Assembly: GCA_036013505.1 (NCBI GenBank)
Contig: CP107851.1
Location: 682,001-746,000 of the forward strand
DNA length: 64,000 nt
From: Streptomyces sp. NBC_00510
GTDB taxonomy: Bacteria > Actinomycetota > Actinomycetes > Streptomycetales > Streptomycetaceae
Direction: 5' to 3'
Part shown: piece by piece, positions 52,178-60,499 of the stretch
How positions within the stretch are numbered: the stretch's first letter is position 1
Layout: each line of letters opens with the position of its first letter
Notes under the pieces: generated by a model
The model's database searches: none
Told to the model about the DNA's origin: nothing
The model's input: the letters and a program-made list of their open reading frames with translations, nothing else
Position numbers and translations under genes: made by a program

Positions 52178-52561
52178 ATGGTTTCGGTCTTGCAGAACGT
52201 GGCGATTGACTGTGCGGATGCCTACGGGTTGGCCCGGTTCTGGAGCGGGGTGACCGGCCGTCCGCTGCATCCGGAGGACAAGCCGGGGGACCGGGAGACT
52301 CAGGTGATGCTGGCGGAGGGCCCGGTGCTGTACTTCAACCAGGTGCCCGAGCCCAAGAAGATCAAGAACCGGATCCATCTGTGTCTGCGCCCTGAGACCT
52401 CACGCGAGCAGGAGGTGGAACGGCTGCTGGGCCTCGGGGCCACCTTTGTCACCGATCAACGGAATCCTGACGGCTCTGGCTGGGCGGTCCTGGCCGACCC
52501 TGAAGGCAACGAATTCTGCGTCCTGCGCAGCGACTCAGACCGAGCCGCGATGAGTTCCTGA
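52178..52561 (+). CDS. VOC-family (glyoxalase-like) protein
   Basis: A 127-residue VOC protein of the short glyoxalase_6 type: VLQNVAIDCADAYGLARFWS at the start, then LYFNQVPEPKKIKNRIHLCL and the final WAVLADPEGNEFCVLR. Histidine in NRIHLCL and glutamate in GNEFCVL fit metal-ligand positions. GGAAGG lies upstream of ATG 52178. It converges with a TetR-type gene; no clear partner. The 235 bases before it show no gene. Confidence 0.88.
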   Translation: MVSVLQNVAIDCADAYGLARFWSGVTGRPLHPEDKPGDRETQVMLAEGPVLYFNQVPEPKKIKNRIHLCLRPETSREQEVERLLGLGATFVTDQRNPDGSGWAVLADPEGNEFCVLRSDSDRAAMSS

Positions 52562-52592
52562 AGCCCACGCGCCATCCCCGCTGCTGTACGCC

Positions 52593-53402
52593 TCAGCCCT
52601 GGTGGCCGGCCTGCGGCGCCGTGGCCAGGGCGGCGTCCAGGAGGACCTCGGCGGCGGCCCGGGCCGCGGCGGCGGCGCCGGGGTCGCCGTCCATGCGGAC
52701 CGAGATCGCGCACCCGTCGTAGAGCAGGCGCAGACGGCGGCCGAGGGTCTCCGGGTCGGGAACGCCGGCGTGCCGGGCGAGGTCGGTGAACAGGCCCCGC
52801 ACCCATGCCCGGTAGTCGTTGGAGGCCTGTTCGGTGCTGCTGCCCGGCTCGGCCTCCGCGCTCGCGGCGATGAACGCGCAGCCGCGGTAGCTGGGGCCCT
52901 TGAACGACTCCGACAGCGCGTCGAAGACGCCGAGCAGCCGGTCGCGGGGGTTCTCGAAGCGTTCGAGGGCGGCGAGGAGACGGGCGGAGGTGGTGGCGTG
53001 CCGGGACTTCAGGTACGCGTGGACCAGCTCGTCCTTGCTGCCGAACGTGTTGTGGAGGGAGGCCTTGGCCACCCCGGCGCGTTCGATGATCCGGTCGATC
53101 CCGACGGTCTGCACGCCCTCGGCGTAGGAGAGCTCGTTGGCGGCGGACAGCAGACGCTCGCGCGCCGGAGCCTTGACCTCGGTGCGCGCGTCGTGCGCCC
53201 TGGTGCTGTCGGCAACCGCCGGGTCGCCCGGGTAGAAGCCCGCCTCCAGGCGCGCCTCGGATCCGCCGCCCTCGTTGTGTGCGGGGGCTCGCGCGAGACC
53301 GAGGGCCGGCCGTCGCCGGGCTGTGGTGCGCGACGCTACGTGCCGAACGGTGTGTTCCGGGACGCTGAAAATCTGCGCTCGCGAAGTGAGAAATTGGCGC
53401 AA
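52593..53402 (-). CDS. TetR-family regulator with an unclear start
   Basis: The conserved part, RERLLSAANELSYAEGVQTV followed by GIDRIIERAGVAKASLHNTF and GSKDELVHAYLKSRH, is a typical TetR helix-turn-helix. Then comes an effector domain with PSYRGCAFIAASAEA and a C-terminal alanine-rich helix. No ATG or GTG codon exists in frame upstream of the DNA-binding domain; the only start is TTG 53402, giving an unusual 75-residue N-terminal extension and 269 residues in all. Either the TTG is used, or the original start was lost by mutation. The target genes are unknown. Confidence 0.7.
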   Translation of the reverse strand: MRQFLTSRAQIFSVPEHTVRHVASRTTARRRPALGLARAPAHNEGGGSEARLEAGFYPGDPAVADSTRAHDARTEVKAPARERLLSAANELSYAEGVQTVGIDRIIERAGVAKASLHNTFGSKDELVHAYLKSRHATTSARLLAALERFENPRDRLLGVFDALSESFKGPSYRGCAFIAASAEAEPGSSTEQASNDYRAWVRGLFTDLARHAGVPDPETLGRRLRLLYDGCAISVRMDGDPGAAAAARAAAEVLLDAALATAPQAGHQG

Positions 53403-53643
53403 CGCACGATGAGGTTTCTCACACGCCGGGGCGGGGCCCGGTTATTAACCGTGCACAGCCGATCGCGCCATGCTACTCTCGAATAAGTTGCAGTTGTGGT
53501 TCCCAAAATAAGTGCCCTCACCGGCTCCATGCCGATGGGAGTGCTTCTTTATTCCGGTTCATTTGCTGGCGGGGCAATCATCGCGGCGACGCGGGGTCCG
53601 TACAGTACAGACTCCGGGCACTGCCCCAAAGGAGATGCACCAC

Positions 53644-53847
53644 ATGGCTACTGGCACCGTGAAGTGGTTCAACGCGGAAAAGGGTTTCGGCTTCATCGAG
53701 CAGGACGGTGGCGGCGCTGACGTGTTCGCCCACTACTCGAACATCGCCGCCCAGGGCTTCCGCGAGCTGCAGGAGGGCCAGAAGGTGAGCTTCGACATCG
53801 CGCAGGGCCAGAAGGGCCCCACGGCCGAGAACATCGTTCCCGCCTGA
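53644..53847 (+). CDS. cold-shock domain protein (CspA family)
   Basis: A 67-residue single OB-fold nucleic-acid chaperone. RNP1 is KGFGFIEQ at residues 13-20 and RNP2 VFAHYSN at 27-33. AAAGGAG lies upstream of ATG 53644. Such proteins bind single-stranded RNA and DNA, melt RNA structure and aid translation at low temperature. It heads a conserved block with a DEAD-box helicase, CBS protein and SCO5918-type protein. It has its own terminator, so it can be expressed alone. Confidence 0.97.
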   Translation: MATGTVKWFNAEKGFGFIEQDGGGADVFAHYSNIAAQGFRELQEGQKVSFDIAQGQKGPTAENIVPA

Positions 53848-53867
53848 CGCTGAGCGCACGCATCGCA

Positions 53868-53900
53868 GCTGGGGCCCGCACCTTGGGTGCGGGCCCCAGC
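53868..53900 (+). terminator. terminator after the cold-shock gene
   Basis: GCTGGGGCCCGCACC (53868-53882) pairs perfectly with GGTGCGGGCCCCAGC (53886-53900) around a TTG loop, 21 bases after the stop codon. Confidence 0.92.
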
Positions 53901-54220
53901 CTGCTGCACATCAGGACGCACCCTGACCTGATCACGCCGTGAAGACCTCACCGGTCTCACGATTTTGAGGGTGCCGCGATCCCACCGGCAACGGACGTTC
54001 CCGTCAGACTCCGGATACACATCCGTCAGAGCTTCCCGACGCCCGTAACCCCGGTCTTTCGGACGCGGACCAGATCACCCCACCAGTTCGGCGCCTCAGC
54101 CCGCGGACATCGCCCGCCGGCCGAATTCGCCATCGCATTTGCTTGGCCCATTCTTGCGATTCTCTGTCCTGCTCATCGCAGCGGAATCCCTTGATGCGGC
54201 CGCTTCAAGGAAGGTTCTGC
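53901..54220 (+). other. long leader region of the DEAD-box helicase gene
   Basis: These 320 bases separate the cold-shock terminator from the helicase start. No gene is seen. Cold-shock helicase genes often carry long regulated leaders, and this stretch has several short inverted segments (for example around 53945-53980), but I cannot define a specific element. Confidence 0.3.
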
Positions 54221-55720
54221 ATGAGCCGCACACGTACGAACGACCGTTCCACACCCACGCGCACCGGAAGTTTCGGCGCCGGCAAGAACGGCAGCCGCAC
54301 GGGAAGCACCGACCCGAGCCGTTCCGGCGGCCGACGCCGTCGCCCCGCCGCACCGCAGGGGGAGTTCGCCCTGCCGGACACGGCGACTCCGGCACTGCCC
54401 GCCGCCGGGGCGTTCGCCGATCTCGACATGCCCCGGCCGCTGCTGGCCGCGCTCACCGCGGAAGGCGTGACCGTGCCGTTCCCGATCCAGGCGGCGACCT
54501 TGCCCAACTCCCTCGCGGGCCGTGACGTGCTGGGCCGCGGGCGGACCGGGTCCGGCAAGACCCTCGCCTTCGGCCTCGCGCTGCTGGCCCGCACCGCCGG
54601 ACAGCGCGCCGAACCCCGGCAACCACTGGCCCTGGTGCTCGTACCCACGCGGGAGTTGGCCCAGCAGGTCAGCGACGCTCTTGCCCCCTACGCCCGTTCG
54701 ATGAGGCTGCGGCTGGCCACCGCGGTCGGCGGGATGCCGATCGGCCGTCAGGCCGGCGCGCTGCGCAGCGGGTCGGAGGTCCTCGTCGCGACGCCGGGCC
54801 GGCTGAGGGACCTCGTCGAGCGCGGCGACTGCCGACTGGACCGAGTCGCGGTCACCGTCCTGGACGAGGCCGACCAGATGGCCGACATGGGCTTCATGCC
54901 GCAGGTCACGGCTCTGCTGGACCAGGTGCACCCCGAGGGACAGCGCATGCTGTTCTCGGCCACCTTGGACCGCAACGTCGACCGGCTGGTCCGCCGCTAC
55001 CTGCACGACCCGGTGGTCCACTCCGTGGATCCCTCCGCGGGCGCGGTCACCACGATGGAGCACCACGTGCTGCACGTGCACGCCGCCGACAAGCACCAGG
55101 CGACGACCGAGATCGCGGCGCGAGAGGGTCAGGTGATCATGTTCCTGGACACCAAGCACGCCGTCGACAAGCTGACCGAGCACCTGCTCAGAAGCGGCGT
55201 CCGCGCCGCCGCACTGCACGGCGGCAAGTCGCAGCCGCAGCGCACCCGGACCCTGGCCCAGTTCAAGACGGGGCACGTGACCGTTCTGGTGGCGACCAAC
55301 GTCGCCGCGCGCGGGATCCACGTCGACAACCTCGACCTGGTCGTCAACGTGGACCCGCCCGGCGACCACAAGGACTACCTCCACAGGGGCGGCCGCACGG
55401 CCCGCGCCGGCCGGTCCGGCATCGTGGTCACGCTGGTCACGCCCAACCAGCGCCGAGACATGGCCCGTCTCATGCAGCACGCCGGAATCCGCCCGCACAC
55501 CACTGAGGTCCACCCGTCCGGGGACGACCTGATCCGCATCACCGGCGCGCAGACCCCCTCGGGCATCCCGGTCGTCATCACCGCACCGTCGGCCGAACGC
55601 AAGGACGGCGCCCCCGCCTCCCGCGGCGGGCGCAGCCGTGCCACCGCTCAGGACCGCCGCACCGGCCGGGCGGCACGCCGCACGGCCCAGCGGCGGACCG
55701 CCTACGACGCGGTGGCCTAG
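54221..55720 (+). CDS. DEAD-box RNA helicase
   Basis: A 499-residue ATP-dependent RNA helicase. A basic, Ser/Arg-rich N-terminal tail precedes the Q-motif (VPFPIQAATLPN), Walker A GRTGSGKT, motif Ia PTRELAQQV, the DEAD box in VTVLDEADQMADMGF, motif III SAT, and the second domain with HGGKSQPQRT, VATNVAARGIHVDNL and HRGGRTARAG. A basic C-terminal tail (SRGGRSRATAQDRRTGRAAR) probably binds RNA. AAGGAAGG precedes ATG 54221. Placed next to a cold-shock protein, it most likely unwinds RNA during cold adaptation or ribosome assembly. The order matches the S. coelicolor SCO5921-SCO5917 neighbourhood as I recall it. Confidence 0.96.
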   Translation: MSRTRTNDRSTPTRTGSFGAGKNGSRTGSTDPSRSGGRRRRPAAPQGEFALPDTATPALPAAGAFADLDMPRPLLAALTAEGVTVPFPIQAATLPNSLAGRDVLGRGRTGSGKTLAFGLALLARTAGQRAEPRQPLALVLVPTRELAQQVSDALAPYARSMRLRLATAVGGMPIGRQAGALRSGSEVLVATPGRLRDLVERGDCRLDRVAVTVLDEADQMADMGFMPQVTALLDQVHPEGQRMLFSATLDRNVDRLVRRYLHDPVVHSVDPSAGAVTTMEHHVLHVHAADKHQATTEIAAREGQVIMFLDTKHAVDKLTEHLLRSGVRAAALHGGKSQPQRTRTLAQFKTGHVTVLVATNVAARGIHVDNLDLVVNVDPPGDHKDYLHRGGRTARAGRSGIVVTLVTPNQRRDMARLMQHAGIRPHTTEVHPSGDDLIRITGAQTPSGIPVVITAPSAERKDGAPASRGGRSRATAQDRRTGRAARRTAQRRTAYDAVA

Positions 55721-55767
55721 GACCTCTTCCTGTCACGTCGCCCATCCACTTCTCCAGGAGGCACTTC

Positions 55768-56166
55768 TTGACCCTGGCACACGACTTGCCACGCCCTGCG
55801 GATTCCGCCCATGGAACCGTGGCCGACGCCATGGACGTGCCCGGACCGCAGGTCTGGGACGACATGACCATCGAGGTGGCCCTGTCGGTCATGGCCAGCG
55901 CCCGTACCGGGCATCTGGTCGTCTGTGACGAGGACGGCCGGTGCACGAGTCTGGTCACCCATGCCCAGCTCACTGCCGTCCGTGACGGCTACGGCTACAC
56001 CGATCAGGTCCGCCTGCGGGAGGTCGCCGGTGACGGCGGGCCGTTCGCCTCGCCGATGACCAAGATGACCGAAGCACAGCACATCATGCGCCACCGGCAG
56101 CTCGCAGCCGTGCCCGTCGTCGACGAGCACGGCTGCGCCGTGGGTGTTCTCACGCGCTCACGCTGA
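55768..56166 (+). CDS. CBS-domain protein
   Basis: A 132-residue protein made mostly of a CBS-domain pair: VADAMDVPGPQVWDDMTIEV then ALSVMASARTGHLVVCDEDG, and MTKMTEAQHIMRHRQLAAVP ending with VVDEHGCAVGVLTRS. Bateman modules bind adenine nucleotides and sense energy state. It starts at TTG 55768, chosen because AGGAGG lies seven bases upstream. It lies 47 bases after the helicase gene and 48 before the SCO5918-type gene, so all three are likely one operon. Confidence 0.88.
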   Translation: MTLAHDLPRPADSAHGTVADAMDVPGPQVWDDMTIEVALSVMASARTGHLVVCDEDGRCTSLVTHAQLTAVRDGYGYTDQVRLREVAGDGGPFASPMTKMTEAQHIMRHRQLAAVPVVDEHGCAVGVLTRSR

Positions 56167-56214
56167 CCCGTCGCCCACCGGTCCCATCGCTTCCCACTCT
56201 TCCTGCGAGGCACC

Positions 56215-56523
56215 ATGCGCTGCGTCATCGCCCGTTTCGCGTTCGACCTGTCCAAGACCGGGGTGGTGGCGTCGATGAAGGGCGTCAGGCCCGAGCCGGT
56301 CACCGGTGAGTCCGTGATCATCGGCCGCCGCCACTACCCCGTCATGCAAGTGGGCGAGGTCATCACCCGGCAGGACCGCCGTGACTTCACCGCCGGCGAG
56401 GTCCTCCGGGCCATGACGCGCCTCGGCTTCACCTGCCGCACCCTCCCTGCCGCAGCACCGGCGCCCGGGCTCACCCCGCTCCAGGAAGCGTCGGCCCTGC
56501 TCGGCGTCCCCACCGCCGGGTAG
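56215..56523 (+). CDS. SCO5918-family protein
   Basis: A 102-residue actinobacterial protein of the group named after S. coelicolor SCO5918. It opens RCVIARFAFDLSKTGVVASM and carries the compact segment ESVIIGRRHYPVMQVGEVIT followed by RRDFTAGEVLRAMTRLGFTC. No catalytic motif is recognised. Its constant neighbourhood (DEAD-box helicase, cold-shock protein, CBS protein) suggests a role in RNA metabolism or ribosome function. Identification rests on memory of the family name and genomic order. Confidence 0.8.
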   Translation: MRCVIARFAFDLSKTGVVASMKGVRPEPVTGESVIIGRRHYPVMQVGEVITRQDRRDFTAGEVLRAMTRLGFTCRTLPAAAPAPGLTPLQEASALLGVPTAG

Positions 56524-56561
56524 CGGGGGAAAAGACGACGCCCTGGCCCGACCATGGCGGC

Positions 56562-56599
56562 ATGAGGGCTCGGCCGGCGCATGCCGGCCGAGCCCTCAT
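56562..56599 (+). terminator. strong terminator after the SCO5918-type gene
   Basis: A perfect 17-base-pair stem (56562-56578 with 56583-56599) around a GCAT loop, 39 bases after the stop codon. Confidence 0.92.
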
Positions 56600-56630
56600 C
56601 ACGTGGGGCGCCCGGTGCGGCTTTCCGTGG

Positions 56631-56652
56631 TCTGCCGTCCGTGGACGGCAGA
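56631..56652 (+). terminator. second hairpin in tandem
   Basis: TCTGCCGTCC (56631-56640) and GGACGGCAGA (56643-56652) form a second hairpin 31 bases after the first, probably a back-up terminator. The rest of the stretch to 56968 holds no gene, only the upstream region of the MerR-type gene. Confidence 0.6.
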
Positions 56653-56968
56653 CGGCACACCCCGGCCGTCCTCGCACTGACGCGCGCCAGGTCAACGTCT
56701 GTGGGCCCCTGCCGCGTTCGCCACCTCTATTTCACCCGCCCGGACTGGCGCCGAACTTCGTTCGTGCGCTGCCCGTGCCGGCCCACGGAGCGGGACCATG
56801 CCCGGCATGACCGGATCCGTATATCTTCGACCTCGACACACCAAAACCATTGCGAGGAAACAAGAGGTCGGCGCGGACCAGGGCCGTCAGAAGGCGTAGC
56901 AGTTCCTTCGGGGCCCTGGTGGCGGGACGGCGTCAAGGCCCCTCCACATGTTCCACTAAAGAGGTGCA

Positions 56969-57307
56969 ATGACGGCAGCTGACTCCTTCGGCCGTATCGA
57001 TGACGACGACTACCCCGCCTACACCATGGGCCGGGCCGCCGAGATGCTCGGCACCACCCCGGGCTTCCTCCGTGCCATCGGCGAGGCCCGCCTGATCACC
57101 CCGCTCCGCTCCGAAGGCGGACATCGCCGCTACTCCCGGTACCAGCTGCGCATCGCGGCCCGAGCCCGTGAACTCGTCGACCAGGGCACCCCCGTCGAGG
57201 CCGCCTGCCGCATCGTCATCCTCGAGGACCAGCTCACAGAAGCCCAGCGGATCAACGCCGAATACCGCCGCGCCGCCAGATCGACGGATCCCTCAGGCGC
57301 AGCCTGA
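56969..57307 (+). CDS. MerR-family transcriptional regulator
   Basis: A 112-residue MerR-type regulator. The winged helix starts with YPAYTMGRAAEMLGTTPGFL, continues RAIGEARLITPLRSEGGHRR and YSRYQLRIAARARELVDQGT, then a short coiled-coil helix (LEDQLTEAQRINAEYRRAA). There is no effector-binding domain, so it may act with a partner or constitutively. AGAGGTGCA precedes ATG 56969. It belongs to the same conserved block as the cold-shock and helicase genes but has its own promoter region after two terminators. Confidence 0.92.
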   Translation: MTAADSFGRIDDDDYPAYTMGRAAEMLGTTPGFLRAIGEARLITPLRSEGGHRRYSRYQLRIAARARELVDQGTPVEAACRIVILEDQLTEAQRINAEYRRAARSTDPSGAA

Positions 57308-57411
57308 GACGGGCTGGGCCCTGCGGCCTCCCCAGCGTGGCGAGTTCGCCCACGTCACCATGGGACGGCGCTCGGGCCCGACGGATGCTCGACCGGATGG
57401 TCCGCCGGTTC

Positions 57412-58452
57412 TCACCCGGGACCGGCGAGGGGGTCGGCTGGGGGCCGTGCCGACGGCGTCTCGGCCTGGGCCGCGTCGGCAAGGGCCTCGGCGGCGGCCT
57501 CTGCGGCCCGCGCGGCGTCGGCGGCGGCCTGGGCGGCCTTGTCGTCCGAGGACTTCTCCCGGGTGGCCGGCGACTGCGGCAGCACTTCGCTGAACGCGCG
57601 GGAGACACCCTCCAGTGCGGAGGTGACCTCGCTGGGGATCACCCAGAACGTGCTGCCCGCGCCTTGCGCGAGCTGGGGCAGCATCTGCATGTACTGGTAC
57701 GCGAGCAGCTTGGGGTCGGGGTCGTTGCGGTGCACGGCCTGGAACACCTCGTCGATGGCCCGTGACTGGCCCTCGGCCTTGAGGATCTCAGCCGTGCGGT
57801 TGCCCTCCGCGCGCAGGACGGCGGCCTGCTTGTCGCCTTCGGCAGTCAGTATCTGCGACTGACGTTGTCCTTCGGCCCCGAGAATCACGGCCCGCTTGTC
57901 CCGCTCGGCCCGCATCTGCTTCTCCATCGCGTCCTTGATGGACTGCGGCGGGTCGATGGCCTTGATCTCCACCCGGTTGACCCTCAGCCCCCATTTGCCG
58001 GTGGCCTCGTCCAGCACACCGCGGAGCTGGCTGTTGATGGTGTCGCGCGAGGTGAGGACCTTCTCCAGGTCCATGGACCCGACGACGTTGCGCAAGGTGG
58101 TGACGGTGAGCTGCTCGACCGCCTGGAGGTAGTTGGCGATCTCATAGGCGGCCGCCCGCGGGTCGGTGACCTGGAAGTACAGGACGGTGTCGATCTCCAC
58201 GACCAGGTTGTCCTCGGTGATCACCGGTTGTGGTCTGAAGGAGACGACCTGTTCTCGCAGGTCGATCACCGGATAGACACGGTCGATGTAGGGGATGACG
58301 ACGTTGAGGCCGGGTTTCAGGGTGCGGTGGTAACGGCCGAGCCGTTCGACATTGCGAGCACGTGCCTGGGGCACGATGCGTACCGCCCGCAGCACGGTGA
58401 AGACGACGAAGAGCGCGACGATCACTCCAGCGACGAGGAGCCCCGATTCCAT
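57412..58452 (-). CDS. SPFH/band 7 membrane protein (stomatin/QmcA-like)
   Basis: A 346-residue protein anchored by one N-terminal helix (LLVAGVIVALFVVFTVLRAV). The SPFH domain follows with YHRTLKPGLNVVIPYIDRVY, QVVSFRPQPVITEDNLVVEI and DTVLYFQVTDPRAA, then a long coiled-coil (EKQMRAERDKRAVILGAEGQ, AEGDKQAAVLRAEGNRTAEI) and an Ala-rich tail. Such proteins oligomerise into membrane scaffolds and guide proteases or lipid domains. It overlaps operationally with the NfeD-type gene three bases upstream, the standard partner of stomatin-like proteins. Confidence 0.94.
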   Translation of the reverse strand: MESGLLVAGVIVALFVVFTVLRAVRIVPQARARNVERLGRYHRTLKPGLNVVIPYIDRVYPVIDLREQVVSFRPQPVITEDNLVVEIDTVLYFQVTDPRAAAYEIANYLQAVEQLTVTTLRNVVGSMDLEKVLTSRDTINSQLRGVLDEATGKWGLRVNRVEIKAIDPPQSIKDAMEKQMRAERDKRAVILGAEGQRQSQILTAEGDKQAAVLRAEGNRTAEILKAEGQSRAIDEVFQAVHRNDPDPKLLAYQYMQMLPQLAQGAGSTFWVIPSEVTSALEGVSRAFSEVLPQSPATREKSSDDKAAQAAADAARAAEAAAEALADAAQAETPSARPPADPLAGPG

Positions 58453-58455
58453 GGT

Positions 58456-58887
58456 TCACTCCTGGGGGTAGACGAGTGCGGTGGCGCCGCTGATCTCGAT
58501 GACGTCGACGGTCGTTCCGGGAGGGATCACCAGCGTCTCGTCATAGGCTCGGGCCGTCCATTCCTCGCCGCCTATGCGGACCCTGCCGCCCATGCCCGTG
58601 ACCTCCGAGACGACATAGGCGCTCCTGCCGACCAGCGCCTCTACGCCGAACCGCTCCGCCTGGGGCCGGCGCACGTGGCGCAGCACGACGGGACGGATGA
58701 ACAGAACGGTGCTCGCAGCAACGACGGTGAACACCACGAACTGCAAGGGCAGCGGAAGCCCGACTGCCGCGGATCCCGCCGTGACCAACGCAGCCCCACC
58801 CAGTAGCCCCAGCGCGGCAGTGAGCGTGAAGAGCTCCGCCACGGCCAGCCCTGCCGCGGCGATGAGCCAGATCAGCCACGGGTCCAT
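58456..58887 (-). CDS. NfeD-family membrane protein
   Basis: A 143-residue short NfeD protein: three hydrophobic helices (WLIWLIAAAGLAVAELFTL, LGLLGGAALVTAGSAAVG, FVVFTVVAASTVLFIRPV) followed by the soluble OB-fold with VGRSAYVVSEVTGMGGRVRI, EEWTARA and VIPPGTTVDVIEISGATALV. It forms an operon with the SPFH gene (three-base gap). NfeD partners are thought to stabilise SPFH assemblies in membrane quality control. Confidence 0.94.
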   Translation of the reverse strand: MDPWLIWLIAAAGLAVAELFTLTAALGLLGGAALVTAGSAAVGLPLPLQFVVFTVVAASTVLFIRPVVLRHVRRPQAERFGVEALVGRSAYVVSEVTGMGGRVRIGGEEWTARAYDETLVIPPGTTVDVIEISGATALVYPQE

Positions 58888-59242
58888 GGCCCCTCCTGCC
58901 GCGTGCGGTAGGTGAATGGCCGGCCGACGCGCCCCTTCGGTCGGCGACCAGGTTCCCCCTTAGGTGGCCTACCCGTACCAGATGCCGGAAATCAAAGCTT
59001 CAGCCGGAATGAGGGGAAACGCCGAGGTGGACGAGCAGCGCACGCCGTCGCAGCCACCACATGCCCTGGACGTGTGGAGTGGGGCGCCGCTGTTCGTCAC
59101 GGACGGCGTCGACGATCAGCACCTCGCCCGTCAGCCGGTACCGCGGTTCAGCGGTTCCCTCACGGCCGCGCTCGGCTGAACGGCTCGCCGGACGCCCCAT
59201 GGCTCCCCGCCGGGCCGGGCGCCGGCGCGAGAGGATTCCCGC
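58888..59242. other. intergenic stretch, no convincing gene
   Basis: Both strands have GC-biased frames here. One on the minus strand near 58990-59160 reads GEVLIVDAVRDEQRRPTPHV, and one on the plus strand near 59010-59179 reads TDGVDDQHLARQPVPRFSG. Neither has a recognisable family or a clear ribosome site, so I annotate neither. Confidence 0.3.
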
Positions 59243-59542
59243 ATGCCGCACATGACAGCCGAAGAGGCCGCCGACTGCCTCGGCATCGCCGACGAGCACC
59301 TCGCCACGTTCGTCGCCATCGTGGACGCACTGCGCACCCCCGACGCCCGGCGGGCCGAGATCGAGCGGCTGCGCGCCGAGCTCGAAGCCGTTGACGAGGT
59401 GCTGCGCGACGCGGGGATCGAACATCCGACGGGCGCCCTGGGCGTCCACGACCTGCACAGCATGCGCGACATCGCCCGCGAGGACGCCCGGGCAGCACGA
59501 ATCGTCGCCGCCCTCGACGAGTACGACGCGGCTTCGGCGTGA
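59243..59542 (+). CDS. small helical protein of unknown function
   Basis: A 99-residue, mostly helical acidic protein. It begins TAEEAADCLGIADEHLATFV and has a heptad-like stretch RRAEIERLRAELEAVDEVLR likely to form a short coiled-coil. GAGAGGA lies upstream of ATG 59243. No family is recognised and the neighbours (NfeD operon, SPW protein) face the other way. Confidence 0.6.
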   Translation: MPHMTAEEAADCLGIADEHLATFVAIVDALRTPDARRAEIERLRAELEAVDEVLRDAGIEHPTGALGVHDLHSMRDIAREDARAARIVAALDEYDAASA

Positions 59543-59755
59543 CGGGCGGGAATAGCGTGGCGCACACGGGCAGGCGCAGTGCCGAGGTCCACGCGCACCA
59601 CGGAGCCGCCGGTGTCCGAGGGCGGCACCACGGTCACCCGGTGCTCCGCCCCTCCAGCGTGCCCCTCCGTCCGGTCGACCGCATCCTGGTGAGGCAGCTC
59701 CGCGCAGATGACGCGGGGCGCGGGCCTCAGCCGGGCCCGCGCCGACCGGTCGGCG

Positions 59756-60247
59756 TCACCCGCGCCCCAGTCCTCCAGGGGTGTGTGACATGCCGTGCTC
59801 CTGGGCGCGAGCGCCAGCGGGACGCGTTGTTGCCGCGGCGAGCGCGAGCGCCACGCCGATCACTCCGACGATCACGTTGTTCGTGATGGTGCGCCACGTA
59901 CTGACATCTCCGGCGATGCACCAGGGCGAGATGATCGTCCACAGGGCGATGATCGCCGCAGCCCAGGCCTTGGAGTGGGTGCGCTCGAAGCCTCGCCCCA
60001 CCCCGCCCATGAGCAGGGCGTACGCGATACCGGCGATGAGGTTGTTGACGGCGATCGTCGACAGCGCGTTGAAGCCCAACAGCGCGTTGAAACCCACGAT
60101 CCACGGTGAAGCGGCCAGATAGAAGCCCGTGAGCAGAGCCATGGCCCTTATGGCCTGACCGCGATGAGTCGCGGTCGCACGCTCGTAATCGGCGCGAAGT
60201 TCCAGCAGATCGGGGTGCTGCTCGATGCCGGGTTGTGTGCGCGACAT
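59756..60247 (-). CDS. SPW-repeat membrane protein
   Basis: A 163-residue protein with four hydrophobic helices and two SPW motifs, YLAASPWIVGFNALLGFNAL and ALWTIISPWCIAGDVST, the signature of the SPW repeat family of actinobacterial and cyanobacterial membrane proteins. A charged N-terminus (HPDLLELRADYERATATHRG) precedes the first helix. ATG 60247 is preferred over 60256 because GGGAG lies about nine bases upstream of the former. Function unknown. Confidence 0.87.
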   Translation of the reverse strand: MSRTQPGIEQHPDLLELRADYERATATHRGQAIRAMALLTGFYLAASPWIVGFNALLGFNALSTIAVNNLIAGIAYALLMGGVGRGFERTHSKAWAAAIIALWTIISPWCIAGDVSTWRTITNNVIVGVIGVALALAAATTRPAGARAQEHGMSHTPGGLGRG

Positions 60248-60499
60248 ACGGACCATCTCCCGCCATTTTGGTCATTCCACATATCCCCCTACCCGGCCTC
60301 ATGCATTCGAGTCCGGATCGGGTCCGACCAGGCAGGACGGGGGCGCGGTCGGCGGGGGGGCGTCGGCGGCGGTGACGCGGGAGAGCTCGGCGGCGCACAC
60401 GCCCCGAGAGCGATGAATGCTTTCAATGACAGTGCTGATGGCCCCGGGCGAAACGAGCGGGAACCGCGGACGGCCGGCCCGCACCGCCGAGCGGGTGGG

